The position numbers and the translations under genes were made by a program. From JBCDCY01 sp039180875 (GTDB taxonomy: Bacteria > Pseudomonadota > Alphaproteobacteria > Rhodobacterales > Rhodobacteraceae): a stretch of DNA of 64,000 bases. Positions 52,083 to 60,002 of this stretch are shown here, piece by piece. The stretch covers positions 310,001 to 374,000 of the forward strand of contig JBCDCY010000003.1 in the NCBI GenBank assembly GCA_039180875.1, given 5' to 3'. How positions within the stretch are numbered: the stretch's first letter is position 1; each line of letters starts with the position of its first letter. The notes beneath the pieces are model-generated. The model was not told the origin of the DNA and did not search any database. It saw nothing but the letters and a program-made list of their open reading frames with translations.

Positions 52083-53495
52083 CTAGGACATGAGCGTGGA
52101 ATGGCGCGTCGCGGCGCCTGCTTGGTGCTGCGCGATCCAGCGCAGTTCGGTGAATTCCTCAATCGCCGCCGGCCCGCCGAAGCGGCCGTAACCGCTGGCC
52201 TTCATGCCACCGAAGGGCATCGCGGGGTCGTCGTAGACTGTGGGCCCGTTGATCTGGCAGATGCCGGTCTCCAACCGGTCGGCGACGGCCATCGCGGCGT
52301 CGGCGTCGCGGCTGAAGACCGCCGCCGCGAGGCCCAGTTCGCTGTCGTTGGCGATGGAGATGGCCTCCTCCACATCCGCCACCCGCAGGATCGCGGCGAC
52401 GGGGCCGAACGCCTCCTCGTGGTAGATCCGCATGGTGGCATCGACCCGGTCGAGCACCGCGGGCTGCATCACCGGCCCCGCGACCTCACCGCCGATCAGC
52501 AGCTCTGCCCCCTTGGCGCGGGCATCCTCGATCAGGGCGGAGAGGCGCGCACCCGCCGCCGCATTGATCAGGCGGCCGAGGGGCGCTGCCTCCTCCGCCG
52601 GATCGGCGGCACGCAGGGTGGCGGCCCGGGCCACCAGGCGCGGCACGAAGGCATCGGCGGCGTCGCCCACCAGGATGATGCGCTCCGTCGCGATGCAGAT
52701 CTGGCCCTGGTTGAAGAAGGCGCCGAAGGCCGCCGCCTCGACCGCGGCATCAAGGTCAGCGTCGGGCAGTACGATCAGCGGCGCCTTGCCGGAGAGCTCC
52801 AGTAGGCAGCGCTTCAGCTCCGGCGCGGCCATCGCCGCGATGTGGCGGCCCACCCGGGTCGAGCCGGTGAAGGTGATGCGCCGGACCGCGGGATGGGCGA
52901 TCAAGGCCCGGCTGACCGCCTCACTCTCCGCCGGGCGGTTGGTGACGACGGTGGCGGCGCCCGCGGGCAGGCCGGCTTCGCGAAAGACCTCGACCACGGC
53001 GCGCTGGGTCTCCGGACAATGGTCGGAGGCGACGAGGACGACAGTGTTGCCGCAGGCAAGCGGCGCGGCCAGGGCCCGAACGGCGAGGGTCACCGGCGCG
53101 TTCCAGGGCGCGAAGCTCAGCACCACCCCCACCGGCTGGCGCCGGAGGAGAGAGGTCGTGCCCCGCCCCGCATGCGTGATCCGGCGCTCGGCGAGGAGCG
53201 GCGGCAGGGTCGCCGTCTCCTTCAGCATGGCCTGGGCGATGGCGATGTTGAAGTCGATCCAGGCGGGGGCCGCGCCGACCTCCCGCGCCGCCAGGGCCAC
53301 CAGCCGGTCCCGGGCCGCGCCGAGCGCCTCGGCCACTTCGCCGAGCAGGGCGACCCGCGCTTCAGCCGGCCGGCCGGACCAATCGCCGAAGGCCGCCGCG
53401 GCGGCATTGGCCGCCTCATCGGCCAGGGACGGCTCCACCGACGCGCGCGCCACGGCCGCGTCCGCCACCCCCGGGATCGTCGATGTCCCGAGCAC
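52083..53495 (-). CDS. Aldehyde dehydrogenase, vanillin/salicylaldehyde type
   Basis: 470 residues. LLRRQPVGVVLSFAPWNAPV, SDHCPETQRAVVEVFREAGL, TFTGSTRVGRHIAAMAAPEL, Glu in LELSGKAPLIVLPDAD, Cys in NQGQICIATERIIL. The APWNAP segment, SDHCPETQ (instead of KPSE) and QGQICIATERI are characteristic of vanillin/salicylaldehyde dehydrogenases. GTG at 53495 is chosen because GGGGAGG sits about nine bases ahead; the nearby ATG is in another frame. First gene of the nine-gene operon, divergent from an AraC regulator. Confidence 0.88.
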   Translation of the reverse strand: MLGTSTIPGVADAAVARASVEPSLADEAANAAAAAFGDWSGRPAEARVALLGEVAEALGAARDRLVALAAREVGAAPAWIDFNIAIAQAMLKETATLPPLLAERRITHAGRGTTSLLRRQPVGVVLSFAPWNAPVTLAVRALAAPLACGNTVVLVASDHCPETQRAVVEVFREAGLPAGAATVVTNRPAESEAVSRALIAHPAVRRITFTGSTRVGRHIAAMAAPELKRCLLELSGKAPLIVLPDADLDAAVEAAAFGAFFNQGQICIATERIILVGDAADAFVPRLVARAATLRAADPAEEAAPLGRLINAAAGARLSALIEDARAKGAELLIGGEVAGPVMQPAVLDRVDATMRIYHEEAFGPVAAILRVADVEEAISIANDSELGLAAAVFSRDADAAMAVADRLETGICQINGPTVYDDPAMPFGGMKASGYGRFGGPAAIEEFTELRWIAQHQAGAATRHSTLMS

Positions 53496-53582
53496 CCGGT
53501 CCTCCCCATGATCGTCACGTCGGCCCTGTTTTTCGGACCGTTGAGGCTATCGGACCCGCTCGCGCCCTGAATGAAAATGTGA

Positions 53583-53616
53583 AAATCTGGGAAAGTGATG
53601 ACGAAATCCGGGAAAG
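53583..53616 (+). promoter_or_regulatory. Direct repeats 21 bp apart at the ALDH/araC divergent region
   Basis: AAATCTGGGAAAG at 53583-53595 and AAATCCGGGAAAG at 53604-53616, 12 of 13 identical with a 21-bp period, the spacing of half-sites bound by AraC/XylS proteins. They straddle the annotated AraC start, so either the site lies at the very start of the gene or the true start is downstream (GTG at 53628). Confidence 0.5.
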
Positions 53617-54518
53617 AGGCCCGCGGCGTGACGCCGACCGCCCCGACGCTCCATGCCGAGCGGGTGCGGTGCGGGCTGCAGCCGCGGATCCTCGGCGGGC
53701 TCGTCCGCTTCCGCACCCGGGCCTGGCGGGTGCTGCTGCTGCAGGCCGGCACGGCCGAGATCCTGGAGGACGGCGAGGTGCTGAGCCTGGGCGCCCCGGC
53801 GCTGCTCTGGCAGCCGTGGGAGCCGGGGATGCGCCTCCGCGTGCTGCCGGGCACGGTCGGCGCCCATCTGCAGCTCGACGACCGGGTGCAGTCCCACGCC
53901 ATCGGCCACAGTCCGGAGGCGGCCGATCTGCGCCTGCTGGCCCGGGCCCGCACATTGCTCGACCTGCGCGATCGCCCGACGCTTCTGGCCGAGGCGACGG
54001 CCGCCTTCGACTCGATCCTGCGGGAGTGGCAGGGCGCCGCCCGCGGGGCCGAGACGGTGATCGAGGCGCAGCTGCGCATCCTGCTGGTGCTGCTCTGGCG
54101 CCATGCCGCGCGCCAGGCCGCGCCCCGTGACCAGGCGGCGGCCGCCACCCAGATCCTGCAGCGCTTCCGCCAGTTGCTGGAGATCCATGTGCGCGACCGC
54201 TGGGGCGTCGGCGACTATGCCCGGGCGCTCGGCATCACCCCCGATCGGCTGCACGACATCGCCACCCGCTCTGTCGGCAAGCCGCCGCTCCGCCTGGTGC
54301 ACGAGCGTACGGCGTGGGAGGCCGAGCAACTGCTCGCCCGCACCAGCCAGACCGTGGATCAGATCGCCGCGCATCTCGGCTTTCGCTCCGCCGCCCAGTT
54401 CAGCCGCTTTTTCCGGGCGATGGCCGGCGCGCCCCCCGGCGCCTATCGCCGCCTGCTCAGCGCGGAACGGGAAAGCCGCGGCGGGCGGCGGTCGACCGCC
54501 TTTGCCGACTGGCCGTGA
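53598..54518 (+). CDS. AraC family transcriptional regulator
   Basis: 306 residues. An N-terminal ligand/dimerisation region (RILGGLVRFRTRAWRVLLLQ) is followed by two C-terminal helix-turn-helices: VGDYARALGITPDRLHDIAT and IAAHLGFRSAAQFSRFFRAM, then GAPPGAYRR. It probably activates the divergent aldehyde dehydrogenase/importer operon in response to an aromatic inducer. GTG at 53595 or GTG at 53628 are alternative starts; the latter has GGGAAAGAGG ahead and would leave both 21-bp direct repeats outside the gene. Confidence 0.88.
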   Translation: MTKSGKEARGVTPTAPTLHAERVRCGLQPRILGGLVRFRTRAWRVLLLQAGTAEILEDGEVLSLGAPALLWQPWEPGMRLRVLPGTVGAHLQLDDRVQSHAIGHSPEAADLRLLARARTLLDLRDRPTLLAEATAAFDSILREWQGAARGAETVIEAQLRILLVLLWRHAARQAAPRDQAAAATQILQRFRQLLEIHVRDRWGVGDYARALGITPDRLHDIATRSVGKPPLRLVHERTAWEAEQLLARTSQTVDQIAAHLGFRSAAQFSRFFRAMAGAPPGAYRRLLSAERESRGGRRSTAFADWP

Positions 54519-54528
54519 GGCGGCTGCT

Positions 54529-55440
54529 TCAGCCCTCCGATCGGCCGAACCGGGGCGGTTCGAAGCCGTGCCAGGCCGGTCGCGCGCCATCGGACATCAG
54601 CAGATGGTCGTCGAGCCAGGCGCGTGAGGCCTCGGCCAGCTGGGGATAGACCTCCGCCAGGCGCCGGCGCATCGGTGCCTCCGGCCAGTCGGCCGCGACC
54701 AGGGCCGCGGGCAGGCTCGGCTGGGCCAGGACCAGGCGCCGGACCGCATGGATCAGCAACACCCGGCAGGCAAAACGGGCCTCCGCCCCCCGGGCCGAGG
54801 CGGCGAGATCGAGGAGCGCGCCGATCTCCAGCCAGCGCGCCCGGATCGCCGGCAAGTCCCAGAGCGCGGCGAGATCCGTCCGTCCACTGACCTCCCGCGC
54901 CGCGAAGGCGGCGGTGACCTCGTCAAGATGGGCGGCGATCCCCGGCACCCGGGCGATCTGCGGCCAATCCGCGTGGGGGTGCAGATAGACGTTGGGCGAG
55001 AAAGCCGCGAAGCCCTGCTGGGAGAGGACGCGGCGGAGCGCCTCCCGCGAGGCCGCACTTTTGGCCGCGACCTGCAGCAGGAACCAGCTGCCATCCCAGT
55101 CGGGCGGGGCGTCGCGGTAGATCGCGGCCTGCACCCGCCGGGTCTCCGCCATATGGCCCGGCGCGAGGCGGAGATCGCGCTTCCGCCCGACCTCCTCCGA
55201 GATCAGCCAGCCCTCCGCCACCAGGCGCTGCAGCGAGACCCGCACCGCGCCCTCGTCGAAGCCGAGCGGCGCCAGCAGACCCGGCAGACAGCCGAGCCAG
55301 ACACGGCCGCCATGGGGCAGGATCGCGTCGCCCCAGAGCGTCACCAGAAGCGACTTGAGGCGCGGGGCGATCAGCTCCCGCATCCGCAGGACGGGTTCGG
55401 AGACCGGGTCGCCAGGTAACGAATTCAGCGGCTTATCCAT
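54529..55440 (-). CDS. PaaX family transcriptional repressor
   Basis: 303 residues. The N-terminal winged helix (RLKSLLVTLWGDAILPHGGR, EGAVRVSLQRLVAEGWLISE) and the following LRLAPGHMAETRRVQAAIYR plus DWDGSWFLLQ match PaaX, the phenylacetyl-CoA-responsive repressor; the C-terminal domain (FACRVLLIHAVRRLVLAQPS) also fits. PaaX proteins sense aryl-CoA esters, which suits the divergent acyl-CoA ligase. ATG at 55440 has GGAAGAGGA immediately ahead. The 102 bases up to the ligase are unusually AT-rich and must carry both promoters. Confidence 0.9.
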   Translation of the reverse strand: MDKPLNSLPGDPVSEPVLRMRELIAPRLKSLLVTLWGDAILPHGGRVWLGCLPGLLAPLGFDEGAVRVSLQRLVAEGWLISEEVGRKRDLRLAPGHMAETRRVQAAIYRDAPPDWDGSWFLLQVAAKSAASREALRRVLSQQGFAAFSPNVYLHPHADWPQIARVPGIAAHLDEVTAAFAAREVSGRTDLAALWDLPAIRARWLEIGALLDLAASARGAEARFACRVLLIHAVRRLVLAQPSLPAALVAADWPEAPMRRRLAEVYPQLAEASRAWLDDHLLMSDGARPAWHGFEPPRFGRSEG

Positions 55441-55542
55441 TCCTCTTCCATCGCCGATCCAAAGCCGATGGGTCAATATAAGACAAAAAACATGCGATCA
55501 CACGATTTTCATATATAAAGAGCAGCGCAAGGGAGATTCGGT

Positions 55543-57006
55543 ATGTTTCGACTGAGCTTGGCGCTGGTGCGGAACGCCGCGCAGGTCCCACGAGCGCCCG
55601 CGATGCTCGGCGACCAGGGAACGGGTGGGGAGGACTGGGTCACCCACACCGACCGCGTCGCCCGCCTGGCCGGGGGGCTGGCCACCAAGGGCCTACAGCC
55701 CGGCGACCGCATCGCCATCCTTGCGCGCAATTCCCCGGCCCAGGCCCGGATCTTCCACGCCTGCTACTGGTCGGGCGTCCTGCCGGCGCCGATCAACTGG
55801 CGGTTGTCGCCGGGTGAGATCGCCGCGCAGATCGAGGATTGTGCCCCCGCCCTGATCGTCGCCGACGACGCTTTCGCGCCGCATCTGCCCACCGCCTGGC
55901 AGAACCGAACCCTCGGCTGGCCGGAGGTGGAGGAGATGGCCGGCGGCGCGCCCATCCCCGCGGCGGAGCTCGGCCCCGACGATCCGGCGCTGCTGGTCTA
56001 CACCGGCGGCACGACCGGCCGGGCCAAGGGCGTCGCGCTCAGCCACGGCAATATCGTGGCCAACGCCTTTCAGGTCATGGAGGACATGGCGTTTGCCCGC
56101 GACAGCCGGTTTCTGCACGTCGCGCCGATGTTCCATTCCGCCGATCTGCTCGGCACCGGCGTCACCCTGCTGGGCGGGGCGCACGGCTTTCTCGCCGACT
56201 TCAGCCCCGACGGCTTCGTCGCTGCGGTGGACGACCAGGGCATCACCCACACCATGCTGCCGCCCACCGCGATCCGCTTCATCCTGGAGGCCGGACGGGC
56301 GCCCACGGGCGGCACGCTCCGCCGGCTGATCTACGGCTCGTCGGCCATGAACCCGGAGGAGATCGCCCGGGCCTGCCGGCACTTCGCCGGTGTCGGGCTC
56401 CTGCAAGGCTATGGCCTGACCGAGACCGCGCCGCTCCTGACCATCCTCGGGGCGGAGGAGCACGCCCGGATCGCCGCCGGCGAAGACGCCCTGGCCCAAA
56501 GCGCCGGCCGCGCGCTGACGGGTGTGGAGCTGAAGCTCGCCGACGGCGGAGAGGTGCTGGCCCGCGGGCCCAACGTCGCCCGGGGCTACTGGTCGGCCGA
56601 GGCCCCGGCGGATAGCCCCGCCGACGGCTGGTTTCGCACCGGCGATATCGGTCGGCTCGACGAGGCGGGGTATCTCTACCTCCTCGGCCGGTCGAAGGAC
56701 GTGATCGTCACCGGGGGCGAGAACGTCTACGCCGTCGAGGTCGAGCGGGTGCTGCTCGACCATCCCCAGCTCAGCGACGCCGCCGTCGTCGGCCTGCCCG
56801 ATCCGACCTGGGGCGAGGTGGTGACGGCGGCCGTGGTGCTGTCGGGCGCCGAGTTCGACGAGCAGGACGTGCTCCGCCACTGCCGGGCCCGGCTCGGCGG
56901 CTTCAAGGTGCCGAAGCGCTTCCATGCGGTGGAGGCCCTGCCCCGATCAGCCCTCGGCAAGGTGCTGAAGCAGGAGCTGCGGGCCGCCCTGGGCGACGGC
57001 CGATGA
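55543..57006 (+). CDS. AMP-dependent acyl-CoA/aryl-CoA ligase
   Basis: 487 residues. Adenylation motifs: VYTGGTTGRAKGVALSHGNI, YGLTETAPLL, DGWFRTGDIGRLDEAGYL, SKDVIVTGGENVYAVEVERV and the lysine motif LPRSALGKVLKQELR. Shorter than FadD (563 residues, at 18668), similar to ligases for aromatic, dicarboxylic or short acids. The divergent PaaX, normally a sensor of aryl-CoA, suggests an aromatic acid substrate (inference). ATGA overlap couples it to the iron-sulfur protein. Confidence 0.88.
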   Translation: MFRLSLALVRNAAQVPRAPAMLGDQGTGGEDWVTHTDRVARLAGGLATKGLQPGDRIAILARNSPAQARIFHACYWSGVLPAPINWRLSPGEIAAQIEDCAPALIVADDAFAPHLPTAWQNRTLGWPEVEEMAGGAPIPAAELGPDDPALLVYTGGTTGRAKGVALSHGNIVANAFQVMEDMAFARDSRFLHVAPMFHSADLLGTGVTLLGGAHGFLADFSPDGFVAAVDDQGITHTMLPPTAIRFILEAGRAPTGGTLRRLIYGSSAMNPEEIARACRHFAGVGLLQGYGLTETAPLLTILGAEEHARIAAGEDALAQSAGRALTGVELKLADGGEVLARGPNVARGYWSAEAPADSPADGWFRTGDIGRLDEAGYLYLLGRSKDVIVTGGENVYAVEVERVLLDHPQLSDAAVVGLPDPTWGEVVTAAVVLSGAEFDEQDVLRHCRARLGGFKVPKRFHAVEALPRSALGKVLKQELRAALGDGR

Positions 57007-58052
57007 AGCGCCGCTGGACAGGCGAAGCCTGGCAGCCACCGGAGGAGTGGCAGGCCCATCTGCCGGAGGTCTCGGGCAACGAGATCAACGGGGTGGGAGA
57101 GACCGCGCCCCGCCGCCCGACCCAGATCTTCTGGCATCGCCGACCCGGCGATCAGCCCTTCGCCGAGACCCAGAAGGCGGTGACAGAGCGCTTCAACTCC
57201 GTGCCCGCCCTCGACGAGGTCTACCGCACCGCCGACCGCGGCCCACGCAAGCTGCCGGAGAAGGCGCCGACCCCGGTGACCCGGTCGGAGGCGCGCTGGA
57301 CCGAGCTGGTCAAATCCTTCGTCCTCGACCCATTCGCGACAGACCCGCCGGACCGGCCGGAGGGCTCCGAGGACGACAACTGCGCGGCAGAGATCGTCGG
57401 CATCGCCGAGATGGATCCGATGTGGGTCTACGAAGGCCATGCCTGCGATCTGCCAAGGGTGGTGATGATCGGCACGGTGATGGCGCACGAGCGATTGATG
57501 CAGCTGCCGGGTGACGACGCGCAGGTCGAGGGCCAGCTTGAGGTCGCCGATCAGTACAACCGCGGGGCCCGGGTCGCCAACTGGCTGGCGCAGTGGATCC
57601 GCGCCCAGGGCTATGAGGCGCGCCCCCACGCCGGGCCCTGGGTCGGCTCGCTCAACCTGGTGCCGGCCGCCCTGGCCGCCGGCTTCGGCGAACTGGGCTG
57701 CCACGGCTCGATCATCCATCCCGTGCACGGCTCCGCGCTTCGCCTCGCCGCAGTGGAGACCGATCTGCCGCTCACCCTCGACGGCCCGCAGCGCTTCGGC
57801 GCCGACGAGTTCTGCCTGCGCTGCCAGGTTTGCAGCAACGCCTGCCCGCCCCAGGCCATCAAGAAGGACAAGGAGTGGGTGCGCGGCGTGAAGAAATTCT
57901 ACGTCGATTTCGACACCTGCCTGCCCTACTTCAACGAGACATATTCCTGCGGCATCTGCGTCGCGGTCTGCCCGTGGTCGACCCCGGGCAAGGGCCAGAA
58001 GCTCGCCGAGATCTGGAAACGGCGCATCGCCAGCGACGCTGAGGAGGCGTAG
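57003..58052 (+). CDS. Cytosolic reductive-dehalogenase-like double [4Fe-4S] protein
   Basis: 349 residues. Two clusters are evident: C271-x2-C274-x2-C277-x3-C281-P and C306-x9-C316-x2-C319-x3-C323-P-W. The preceding region (VANWLAQWIRAQGYEARPHA, AGFGELGCHGSIIHPVHGSA, AVETDLPL) matches the corrinoid-binding nitroreductase-like fold of RdhA and QueG. There is no Tat signal, unlike respiratory dehalogenases; cytosolic RdhA relatives are known in aerobes. QueG is less likely, given the CPW ending and the operon. Its start overlaps the acyl-CoA ligase stop (ATGA), which hints that it reduces the ligase product, perhaps a halogenated aryl-CoA. That function is speculative. Confidence 0.75.
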   Translation: MKRRWTGEAWQPPEEWQAHLPEVSGNEINGVGETAPRRPTQIFWHRRPGDQPFAETQKAVTERFNSVPALDEVYRTADRGPRKLPEKAPTPVTRSEARWTELVKSFVLDPFATDPPDRPEGSEDDNCAAEIVGIAEMDPMWVYEGHACDLPRVVMIGTVMAHERLMQLPGDDAQVEGQLEVADQYNRGARVANWLAQWIRAQGYEARPHAGPWVGSLNLVPAALAAGFGELGCHGSIIHPVHGSALRLAAVETDLPLTLDGPQRFGADEFCLRCQVCSNACPPQAIKKDKEWVRGVKKFYVDFDTCLPYFNETYSCGICVAVCPWSTPGKGQKLAEIWKRRIASDAEEA

Positions 58053-58129
58053 CGGCGCCCCGGCCGGACGTGCGCCGCAGGACGCTGCCGCCGGCGCGGC
58101 GGCGCGCCCATCGCATGAAAGGCAGGCCC

Positions 58130-59113
58130 ATGGAAAAACGGACATTGGCGGAGGGGTTCGAGGTCTCGGCCCTGGGATTGGGCTGCATGGGGATGAGCGA
58201 GTTCTACGGCGCGCGGGACGACCAGACCTCCCTCACCGTGCTGCATGAGGCGATCGCCCGCGGCATCGACTTCTTCGACACCGCCGACATCTACGGCCCG
58301 CATCACAACGAAGAGCTGCTGCGGCGCTTCCTCGCGGAGAGCGACGTGCCGGTGAAGATCGCCAGCAAGTTCGGCATCGTGCGCAAGCCCGGCGAATATG
58401 CCCGCACAATCGACAACAGCCCCGCCTATGCCCGCCAGGCCTGCGAGGCGTCGCTCAAGCGGCTCGGGGTGGAGCGGATCGACCTCTACTACGTCCACCG
58501 CGTGAACCCCGAGCAGGACATCGCCGAGACCATGGGCGCCCTCGCGCGCCTGGTCGAGGAGGGCAAGATCGACCGGATCGGCCTCTGCGAGGTGAGCGCC
58601 GCGACCCTGCGGCGGGCCCACGCCGTGCATCCCGTGACGGCAGTGCAGACGGAATATTCGCTCTGGTCCCGCGAGGCGGAGGCGGAGGTGCTGCCGACTT
58701 GCCGGGAGCTCGGCATCGGCTTCGTGCCCTACTCCCCCCTCGGCCGCGGCTTCCTGACCGGGCGCTTCCAGGAGAACGCGCAGTTCGGCGAGGGCGATTT
58801 CCGCAGCTCCCTCCCTCGGTTCCAGGACGCGGCGCTGCAGCAGAACCTGCGCATCGTCGAGGCGGTGAGGGAGATGGCGGAGGCGAAAGGATGCACGCCG
58901 GGTCAGCTCGCCCTCGCCTGGCTCTTGGCCCAGGGCGGGGATCTGGTGCCGATCCCCGGAACCAAACAGGTGCGCTACCTGATCGAGAACGTCGCCGCCG
59001 TGGATCTGAGCCTGACCTCGGCCGAGCTGCAGTCGCTCGAAGCGATACTCGCCAGCCTCCCGGTGACCGGCGCGCGCTACACCGAAGAGGGGATGAAGGG
59101 CGTGAACACCTGA
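58130..59113 (+). CDS. Aldo/keto reductase
   Basis: 327 residues. LGLGCMGMSEFYG at the N-terminus, catalytic Asp/Tyr in DTADIYGPHHNEELL, Lys in KIASKFGIV, His in LYYVHRVNP, and the NADPH-binding VPIPGTKQVRYLIEN. Resembles AKR13-type (YajO/pyridoxal-reductase-like) enzymes. Substrate unknown. ATG at 58130 follows AAAGG; 77 bases separate it from the RdhA-like gene, so it may or may not share that transcript. Confidence 0.92.
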   Translation: MEKRTLAEGFEVSALGLGCMGMSEFYGARDDQTSLTVLHEAIARGIDFFDTADIYGPHHNEELLRRFLAESDVPVKIASKFGIVRKPGEYARTIDNSPAYARQACEASLKRLGVERIDLYYVHRVNPEQDIAETMGALARLVEEGKIDRIGLCEVSAATLRRAHAVHPVTAVQTEYSLWSREAEAEVLPTCRELGIGFVPYSPLGRGFLTGRFQENAQFGEGDFRSSLPRFQDAALQQNLRIVEAVREMAEAKGCTPGQLALAWLLAQGGDLVPIPGTKQVRYLIENVAAVDLSLTSAELQSLEAILASLPVTGARYTEEGMKGVNT

Positions 59114-59194
59114 CATTCGGCGGCTCCGCGCCACGACGGAGGTCAGGTGCGCCGCCTGCGCGCCCATCCTTGCCCGAGGCGGGCGCCGGGGATC

Positions 59195-59392
59195 CTACCG
59201 GTGCCGCTCCAGCACCAGGGTGAGGCGGGCGAGAGCCGGGCCGATCAGGCTCTGCATCAGGGCCACCATCAGGCCGGAGACCACGAGCGCCCGCAGCCAG
59301 AGCGGCCAGGCCGCCATGGCACCGCCAAACGCGACGAGGATGGCCAGGACGGCGAGGTAGGCCCCCGCCCAGGTGAGCAAGAAGCGTGTCAT
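59195..59392 (-). CDS. Small two-helix membrane protein
   Basis: 65 residues: TWAGAYLAVLAILVAFGGAM and LVVSGLMVALMQSLIGPAL form two membrane helices with a short WPLWLR turn. Its ATG overlaps the stop of the upstream SnoaL-like gene (ATGA), good evidence that it is translated. Function unknown; similar tiny proteins are easily missed. Confidence 0.65.
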   Translation of the reverse strand: MTRFLLTWAGAYLAVLAILVAFGGAMAAWPLWLRALVVSGLMVALMQSLIGPALARLTLVLERHR

Positions 59393-59814
59393 GACGCGTC
59401 CTCCGAATAGGCGGTGAGATGCTCGTGCACCAGGCGCCAACCATGTTCCGGCAATCGCCGCCAGACATGGGTGCCGCGTTGCAGGAACGGTACCGGGGCG
59501 CCGTCGGCGTCGCGGGTGTCCGTCCCGCGGATCCGGAAGCTCGCTAAGGCCATGTCGTCGGCGACCTGGATCTCCAGATCCTCGAGCGTCACGGCCCAGT
59601 GGCTCATCGGCGCCATGAAGGTCACCCAGGTGTCGATATAGGCGTCGACGCTGCTCAGCTCGACGATGCCGCCCGCGGCGTTGTCGAAGACGGCGATCGC
59701 GTCCTCGCCCGGGGCGAACAGCGTGCGGAAGACGGCGCCGTCGAAGGTCTGGTCGCCGACGTCCCAGCCGCCCAGCCATTGCTCGGTCAGGGTGCGGATC
59801 TCTTGCTCGCTCAT
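59389..59814 (-). CDS. SnoaL-like / NTF2-like domain protein
   Basis: 141 residues, cone-shaped NTF2 fold pattern: EIRTLTEQWLGGWDVGDQTF, VDAYIDTWVTFMAPMSHWAV and the C-terminal GTHVWRRLPEHGWRLVHEHL. Typical of SnoaL-like proteins that are small isomerase-like enzymes or of unknown role. GGAGAGGAG lies six bases before ATG 59814. Divergent from the SDR at 60003. Confidence 0.82.
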   Translation of the reverse strand: MSEQEIRTLTEQWLGGWDVGDQTFDGAVFRTLFAPGEDAIAVFDNAAGGIVELSSVDAYIDTWVTFMAPMSHWAVTLEDLEIQVADDMALASFRIRGTDTRDADGAPVPFLQRGTHVWRRLPEHGWRLVHEHLTAYSEDAS

Positions 59815-59904
59815 GGTGATCTCCTCTCCGTCGAGGGGTGTGTTTCGCTCACCCAGGAAGGTGGGAGAGGTGGCGTCGGCGCGCCAATTCGATGTCAGCC
59901 ACGC

Positions 59905-59925
59905 CTTATTCGGTTTTCCGATAAG
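59905..59925. promoter_or_regulatory. AT-rich inverted repeat between SnoaL-like and SDR genes
   Basis: CTTAT(T)CGG-TTTT-CCGATAAG, eight paired positions with one bulge, in the 188-base divergent gap. Stands out from GC-rich surroundings; possible operator or hairpin. Confidence 0.35.
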
Positions 59926-60002
59926 CAAGGCGGTCGTGCGCCTTCGGCCCTTGCCCTGCCGCCCTGCACCGCTAGGCTCCCGGGAAATCGGAGGGATATG
60001 CC

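Noticed and set aside
57003..58052. Assignment of the iron-sulfur protein as epoxyqueuosine reductase QueG
   Set aside because: Second cluster spacing with C-x9-C-x2-C-x3-CPW, and coupling to an acyl-CoA ligase next to PaaX, fit RdhA-like proteins better; kept as alternative in the entry.
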